DNA of 9,951 nt, from the NCBI GenBank assembly GCA_024511395.1, contig JANELJ010000047.1:1-9951 (forward strand). The letters run 5' to 3'. Below the pieces are notes generated by a model that was not told the DNA's origin, did no database searches, and saw nothing but the letters and a program-made list of their open reading frames with translations. Origin of the DNA: Gammaproteobacteria bacterium (GTDB lineage: Bacteria; Pseudomonadota; Gammaproteobacteria; GRL18). Shown in pieces: positions 6,350-9,951 of the stretch. Both the position numbers and the translations under genes were made by a program. Positions within the stretch are counted from its first letter, which is position 1; the number at the start of each line of letters is the position of its first letter.

Positions 6350-7885
6350 ATGTTTTCAAATTTGCCGTTATTGAGTTTGGTGATTTGGACTCCCATTATT
6401 GGTGGGATGCTGGTGTTGGCGACAGGAAGCAAAAACAGCATTGAAGCCAAAGTGCTGTCCCTGCTGATATCCTTGGCTACTCTGGTACTGTCTATACCGC
6501 TTTATACCCAGTTTGATAACAGCCTTGCCACTATGCAGTTTGAAGAACTGATCCCCTGGATCAGCAGTTTTCATATCAATTATCATATTGGTGTGGATGG
6601 TATTTCCATGCCGCTGATTTTACTGACTACGTTTATTACTGTCATTGTTGTCATTGCAGCATGGAAAGTTATTACCTATAAAGTTGCTCAGTACCTGGCG
6701 GCTTTTTTAATCCTTGAAGGCTTGATGATTGGTACTTTTGCAGCACTGGATGCTATGCTGTTTTACGTGTTCTGGGAAGCACTGCTGATCCCCATGTTTG
6801 TTATTATTGGTATCTGGGGTGGACCTAACCGGGTTTACGCAACCATTAAGTTCTTCCTGTACACTTTCCTGGGTTCAGTCTTTATGTTGATTTCTCTGCT
6901 GTATATGTATATGCATGCCATCGATGTAAATGGTGTAGGTACTTTCAGTATTCTGGAACTGCATAAACTGCCACTGGGTATGACTGCCCAGATCCTTATC
7001 TTTTTATCTTTCTTGCTGGCCTTTGCGGTCAAGGTACCTATGTGGCCGGTTCATACCTGGCTGCCCGATGCTCACGTTGAAGCGCCGACAGGTGGTTCTG
7101 TTATTCTGGCAGCGATTATGCTAAAACTGGGTGGCTACGGCTTCCTGCGTTTCAGTCTGCCCATTACGCCTGATGCCAGTGCGTCACTGGACTGGCTGGT
7201 CATAGGCTTATCATTAATTGCTATTGTTTATATCGGCTTTGTGGCTCTGGTTCAGGCGGATATGAAAAAACTGATTGCTTATTCCTCTATTTCCCATATG
7301 GGCTTTGTTACCCTGGGTTTTTTCCTGTTCTGGAAAATTACTGAAAATACTGGCAGTGCCGCCGGTGCAGCCCTTGGACTGGAAGGCGGTATGGTACAGA
7401 TGATTTCCCACGGTTTTATTTCCGGCGCCATGTTCCTCGGTGTCGGTGTATTATATGACCGTATGCATACCCGTATGATTAAAGACTACGGCGGTGTGGT
7501 TAATACCATGCCGGCCTTTGCTACTTTTGCAGTATTTTTTGCCATGGCCAATGCCGGCCTGCCTGGTACTTCCGGTTTCGTGGGTGAATTTATGGTCATT
7601 ATGTCGGCCTTTAAAGCCAACTTCTGGTATGCCTTCCTAGCAGTCATTACCCTGATTATTGGTGCGGCTTATACCCTGTGGATGATAAAACGGGTTGTCT
7701 TTGGTCCGGTTGCCAATGAGCAGGTAGAAAATCTGGAAGATATGTCCAAACGGGAATTTTTTATGATGCTGGTGCTGGCCATTGCGGTACTGGCGATTGG
7801 TTTGTATCCTGCACCCATACTGGATGTTATGCATGCTACGATTGACAATTTAATTAACCATATTTCGGTATCCAAACTGCATTAA
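6350..7885 (+). CDS. nuoM: NADH-quinone oxidoreductase subunit M (ND4 homologue, antiporter-like)
   Basis: NuoM is the middle antiporter-like proton-pumping subunit of complex I. The 511-residue protein has about 14 transmembrane helices. Conserved residues are in place: Glu143 in FYVFWEALLIPMF, Lys228 in FAVKVPMWPVHTWLPDAHVE, Lys259 in IMLKLGGYGFLRF and Glu413 in GTSGFVGEFMV. These match E. coli Glu144, Lys234, Lys265 and Glu407. The start is ATG with AAAGG ten bases upstream. One oddity is a loop at about residues 327-345 (FWKITENTGSAAGAALGLEG), which seems about ten residues longer than the short turn I recall in most betaproteobacterial relatives. It lies between two helices, just ahead of the conserved QMISHGF motif. 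The reading frame is intact. nuoN follows after 32 bp. Confidence 0.98.
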   Translation: MFSNLPLLSLVIWTPIIGGMLVLATGSKNSIEAKVLSLLISLATLVLSIPLYTQFDNSLATMQFEELIPWISSFHINYHIGVDGISMPLILLTTFITVIVVIAAWKVITYKVAQYLAAFLILEGLMIGTFAALDAMLFYVFWEALLIPMFVIIGIWGGPNRVYATIKFFLYTFLGSVFMLISLLYMYMHAIDVNGVGTFSILELHKLPLGMTAQILIFLSFLLAFAVKVPMWPVHTWLPDAHVEAPTGGSVILAAIMLKLGGYGFLRFSLPITPDASASLDWLVIGLSLIAIVYIGFVALVQADMKKLIAYSSISHMGFVTLGFFLFWKITENTGSAAGAALGLEGGMVQMISHGFISGAMFLGVGVLYDRMHTRMIKDYGGVVNTMPAFATFAVFFAMANAGLPGTSGFVGEFMVIMSAFKANFWYAFLAVITLIIGAAYTLWMIKRVVFGPVANEQVENLEDMSKREFFMMLVLAIAVLAIGLYPAPILDVMHATIDNLINHISVSKLH

Positions 7886-7917
7886 GACAGACAGAACAGG
7901 ACAAGAGTAAAACTATT

Positions 7918-9348
7918 ATGAATTTTGTAACACCTGATTTTATGCCGGCGATGCCCGAAATCTTTTTGCTGACGATAGTGTGTGCTATTTTAATCATCGA
8001 CCTGTTTTTAAAAGATGAAAGCCGCGGCGCTACCTATATGCTGTCGCTGATTGCTCTGGCCGCTACGGCTATTTTGTCTTTTACCGGTTATTCTCAGGAG
8101 ACGGTGACGACCTTTAACGATTCCTTTATTCTTGACCCCATGGCCAGTATTTTAAAAGTGGCCATCTGCGTAGTAGTAATGGGTGTATTTATTTATGCCA
8201 AAGACTATCTGATTGATCGAAACATCTATAAGGGTGAATATTTTATCCTGGGCCTGTTCGGGGTAATGGGTATGATGGTGATGGTGTCTGCCGGTAATTT
8301 CCTGACCGTGTATTTAGGACTGGAATTATTATCCCTGTCCATGTATGCCATGATTGCCATGCAGCGTGATTCTGCGATTGCTTCTGAAGCCGCCATGAAA
8401 TACTTTATTCTCGGTGCCATTGCTTCTGGTATGCTCCTGTACGGTATGTCCATGGTTTATGGGGTAACCGGTTCTCTGGATCTGGCCAACCTTAATAAAG
8501 CAGTTTCCACTGCCGACAGGATAGTGATGAGTTTTGGTCTGGTCTTTATTATCCTCGGTATCGCCTTTAAACTGGGTGCGGTACCTTTTCATATGTGGAT
8601 GCCCGATGTGTACCAGGGTTCACCCACTTCAGTTACACTGTATATTTCCAGCGCACCTAAAATAGCCGCCTTTGCCATGATGTACCGCCTGCTGGTGGAC
8701 GGTCTGACCGATATGCATGCTGACTGGCAGATGATCCTGATTATCCTCTCCGTATTATCCATGGCTCTGGGTAATATTATCGCTATAGCTCAAACTAATC
8801 TGAAAAGAATGTTTGCCTACTCCACTATTGCTCATGTCGGCTTTATTGTTATGGGTGTGCTGACCGGTACTCAGGCCGGTTATGGTGCTTCCATGTTTTA
8901 TGCCATCGTTTATGCCATTATGAGTGTCGGCGGTTTTGGTATGATTGCCTTATTAAGCCGGGCCGGTTTTGAAGCCGATAATATTGATGACTTTAAGGGG
9001 CTGAACCAGAAAAGCCCTTGGTTTGCCTTTATTATGATGGCCATTCTGTTTTCCATGGCCGGTGTTCCTCCTTTCCTGGGCTTCTGGGCAAAAATTTCAG
9101 TACTGCAGGAAGCAGTTAACAGCGGTCTGGTCTGGCTGGCCATAGTTGGTGTAGTCACTTCTGTTATTGGTGCCTTCTACTACCTGCGTGTTGTTAAAGT
9201 CATTTACTTTGACAAGCCAATGGATAACACACCCATCAAGGCCAGTATGGACATTCGCATGGCCTTAAGTATTAACGGTGTCGCTATTCTGGCTTTGGGA
9301 CTGTATCCTACTGCCTTAATCGCTCTGTGTATTAATACTTTCTCCTGA
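7918..9348 (+). CDS. nuoN: NADH-quinone oxidoreductase subunit N (ND2 homologue, antiporter-like)
   Basis: NuoN is the proximal antiporter-like subunit, next to NuoK in the membrane arm. The 476-residue protein has about 14 hydrophobic helices and the family's usual length. The residues of the proton path are visible: Glu136 in VYLGLELLSLSMYAM, Lys218 in GIAFKLGAVPFHMWMPDVYQ, Lys248 in SSAPKIAAF and Lys392 in LGFWAKISVLQEAV. They correspond to E. coli Glu133, Lys217, Lys247 and Lys395. The start is ATG at 7918 with a weak upstream AAGAG (7903-7907). It ends with TGA, 62 bp before the DUF2818 gene. It is the last standard nuo gene of the operon. Confidence 0.98.
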   Translation: MNFVTPDFMPAMPEIFLLTIVCAILIIDLFLKDESRGATYMLSLIALAATAILSFTGYSQETVTTFNDSFILDPMASILKVAICVVVMGVFIYAKDYLIDRNIYKGEYFILGLFGVMGMMVMVSAGNFLTVYLGLELLSLSMYAMIAMQRDSAIASEAAMKYFILGAIASGMLLYGMSMVYGVTGSLDLANLNKAVSTADRIVMSFGLVFIILGIAFKLGAVPFHMWMPDVYQGSPTSVTLYISSAPKIAAFAMMYRLLVDGLTDMHADWQMILIILSVLSMALGNIIAIAQTNLKRMFAYSTIAHVGFIVMGVLTGTQAGYGASMFYAIVYAIMSVGGFGMIALLSRAGFEADNIDDFKGLNQKSPWFAFIMMAILFSMAGVPPFLGFWAKISVLQEAVNSGLVWLAIVGVVTSVIGAFYYLRVVKVIYFDKPMDNTPIKASMDIRMALSINGVAILALGLYPTALIALCINTFS

Positions 9349-9365
9349 ACCTTCCAGTTTCTCTG

Positions 9366-9395
9366 CTGTCTCTTTTCTATTGCTAAAAGAGACAG
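9366..9395 (+). repeat. Perfect 11-bp hairpin between nuoN and the DUF2818 gene
   Basis: CTGTCTCTTTT (9366-9376) and AAAAGAGACAG (9385-9395) form a perfect 11-bp stem with an eight-base loop, 17 bases after the nuoN stop. The bases that follow (TTCAAAGG) lack a T-run and run directly into the ribosome site AAAGG (9399-9403) of the next gene. A classic Rho-independent terminator is therefore unlikely. The hairpin may protect the upstream nuo mRNA or lower expression of the downstream gene; that is inference. Confidence 0.75.
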
Positions 9396-9410
9396 TTCAA
9401 AGGCCCAACC

Positions 9411-9755
9411 ATGAATACCAGTGTTGCTATTACCATTTTGTTCTTTATTGCCATTATTGCCGAAAACCTACCGTTTTTAACAGATAAGGTATTCATGGTA
9501 TTTAATTCTGATAAGGGAAAAGGCTTCTGGCTAAGGTTTGCTGAATGGTTTTTAATGTATCTGGTGGTTATGGCCATTGCCATTGGTCTTGAAACCAAGC
9601 TGTATGGGCAGGCGTATAAGCCCGTCTGGGAATTCTGGAACTTCTCCCAGAACTGGGAATTTTACTTTATTACCATCTGCCTGTTTCTGGTATTTGCCCT
9701 GCCAGGCTTTTTTTATCACTATGATTTAAAAAAATATTTAGTCAACCCTGAATAA
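9411..9755 (+). CDS. DUF2818-family small membrane protein, nuo-linked
   Basis: This 114-residue membrane protein resembles the DUF2818 family, which occurs right after nuoN in many betaproteobacteria. Its biochemical function is not established to my knowledge. Three hydrophobic helices are visible at about residues 4-19, 42-60 and 82-101. Family-like stretches are AENLPFLTDKVF (17-28) and the C-terminal WEFYFITICLFLVFALPGFF (82-101), followed by a basic tail with YDLKKYL. It has no cysteines suited to metal clusters beyond one in the third helix, so an electron-transfer role is unlikely. The start is ATG with AAAGG seven bases upstream. Its place after nuoN and on the same strand suggests co-transcription and a role in assembly or stability of complex I; that is inference from context. 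No clear terminator follows it. Confidence 0.85.
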   Translation: MNTSVAITILFFIAIIAENLPFLTDKVFMVFNSDKGKGFWLRFAEWFLMYLVVMAIAIGLETKLYGQAYKPVWEFWNFSQNWEFYFITICLFLVFALPGFFYHYDLKKYLVNPE

Positions 9756-9803
9756 AATATATGGCATTGATTAATAAAGAAATAGTGCTTGATTGTAGGT
9801 GTT

Positions 9804-9850
9804 AAATTTGCAAGTTTTTGGTAAAATAAACCTTATTACCTTGCAAATTT
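9804..9850 (+). repeat. 11-bp inverted repeat just upstream of the transposase start
   Basis: AAATTTGCAAG (9804-9814) and CTTGCAAATTT (9840-9850) are perfect inverted copies around 25 bases. An inner partial pair, GGTAA (9820-9824) with TTACC (9836-9840), overlaps the right arm. The right arm ends ten bases before the transposase ATG. The repeat probably belongs to the end region of the insertion sequence or to its control. The terminal inverted repeat of the element cannot be fixed because the other end is outside the window. The rest of 9756-9860 is AT-rich with no gene. A -10-like TAAAAT lies at 9822-9827 without a good -35. Confidence 0.6.
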
Positions 9851-9860
9851 CCAGACCAAA

Positions 9861-9951
9861 ATGAAGCCAAAGAAACAGCCAAAAATACCTCAGGAAGACC
9901 TGTTCAGGATGCGCCCTGAAAACATGCTGGACATAAACCATGAGTTGATTA
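9861..9951 (+). CDS. Probable IS5-family transposase, N-terminal fragment (runs off the window)
   Basis: An open frame starts with ATG at 9861 and runs to the right edge, giving 30 residues (MKPKKQPKIPQEDLFRMRPE, then NMLDINHELI). The order of a basic start, a Q-E-DLF stretch, a hydrophobic ML-D segment and HELI is typical of the N-terminus of IS5-subgroup DDE transposases. The catalytic residues lie outside the window, so activity cannot be judged. An in-frame TAA at 9822 and no intervening ATG support this start. No Shine-Dalgarno sequence is seen just upstream (CCAGACCAAA), which fits the weak translation usual for transposases. Confidence in the family call is moderate because only 30 residues are visible. 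Confidence 0.72.
   Translation, partial: MKPKKQPKIPQEDLFRMRPENMLDINHELI

Larger units (their letters stand above)
9756..9951 (+). mobile_element. Left end of a probable IS5-family insertion sequence (boundary uncertain)
   Basis: The transposase fragment at the right edge implies that an insertion sequence enters from the right. Its left boundary should lie in the 105-bp spacer 9756-9860, probably near or before the inverted repeat that starts at 9804. I cannot see the matching terminal repeat or a target duplication, so the start given here is only the outer limit. Confidence 0.5.

Noticed and set aside
8329..8592. Open frame of 87 codons on the - strand within nuoN
   Set aside because: Its composition reflects the reverse complement of hydrophobic nuoN codons, with many His, Gly and Asn and no domain. 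It is a shadow frame.
9366..9395. Hairpin after nuoN as a Rho-independent terminator
   Set aside because: The stem is good but no T-run follows on the + strand, and a ribosome site with a same-strand gene begins right after it. I keep it as a repeat with unknown role.
1..9951. A novel defence, biosynthetic or other undescribed multi-gene system
   Set aside because: All complete genes except the DUF2818 gene are standard complex I subunits in standard order, with intact key residues. No CRISPR array, tRNA, rRNA, toxin-antitoxin pair or diversity-generating repeat is visible.

Overview
The window holds the 3' part of a bacterial respiratory complex I (NADH:quinone oxidoreductase, NDH-1) operon, all on the + strand. 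In order it contains the C-terminal part of nuoG (cut by the left window edge), complete nuoH, nuoI, nuoJ, nuoK, nuoL, nuoM and nuoN, a small membrane protein of the DUF2818 type, and at the right edge the first 30 codons of a probable IS5-family transposase. The nuoG-to-nuoN order is the standard proteobacterial one. The NuoI sequence, the long charged C-terminal tail of NuoJ and the DUF2818 gene after nuoN all point to a betaproteobacterium. The base composition is moderate and the spacers are AT-rich. I cannot name the genus from the sequence.

Layout: nuoG (1-1542), an 84-bp AT-rich spacer, nuoH (1627-2679, TTG start), a 99-bp spacer with a 13-bp palindrome and a possible 17-codon leader, nuoI (2779-3267, GTG start), a 74-bp spacer with a perfect 8-bp hairpin, nuoJ (3342-3968) overlapping nuoK (3968-4273) by one base, nuoL (4278-6245, GTG start) four bases later, a 104-bp spacer with a 9-bp inverted repeat, nuoM (6350-7885), nuoN (7918-9348), a 62-bp spacer with a perfect 11-bp hairpin, the DUF2818 gene (9411-9755), then 105 bp containing another 11-bp inverted repeat, and the transposase start (9861 to the edge). 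Genes cover almost everything and no gene-free stretch exceeds 105 bp.

The genes work as one machine. NuoG and NuoI carry electrons along iron-sulfur clusters in the peripheral arm. NuoH forms the quinone-binding junction with the membrane. NuoJ, NuoK, NuoN, NuoM and NuoL form the proton-pumping membrane arm. The key charged membrane residues and both 4Fe-4S motifs of NuoI are intact, so the complex looks functional. There is no novel multi-gene system here. The points worth a second look are the structured spacers inside the operon, the three non-ATG starts, the nuo-linked DUF2818 protein, a small loop insertion in NuoM, and the mobile element that abuts the operon end.
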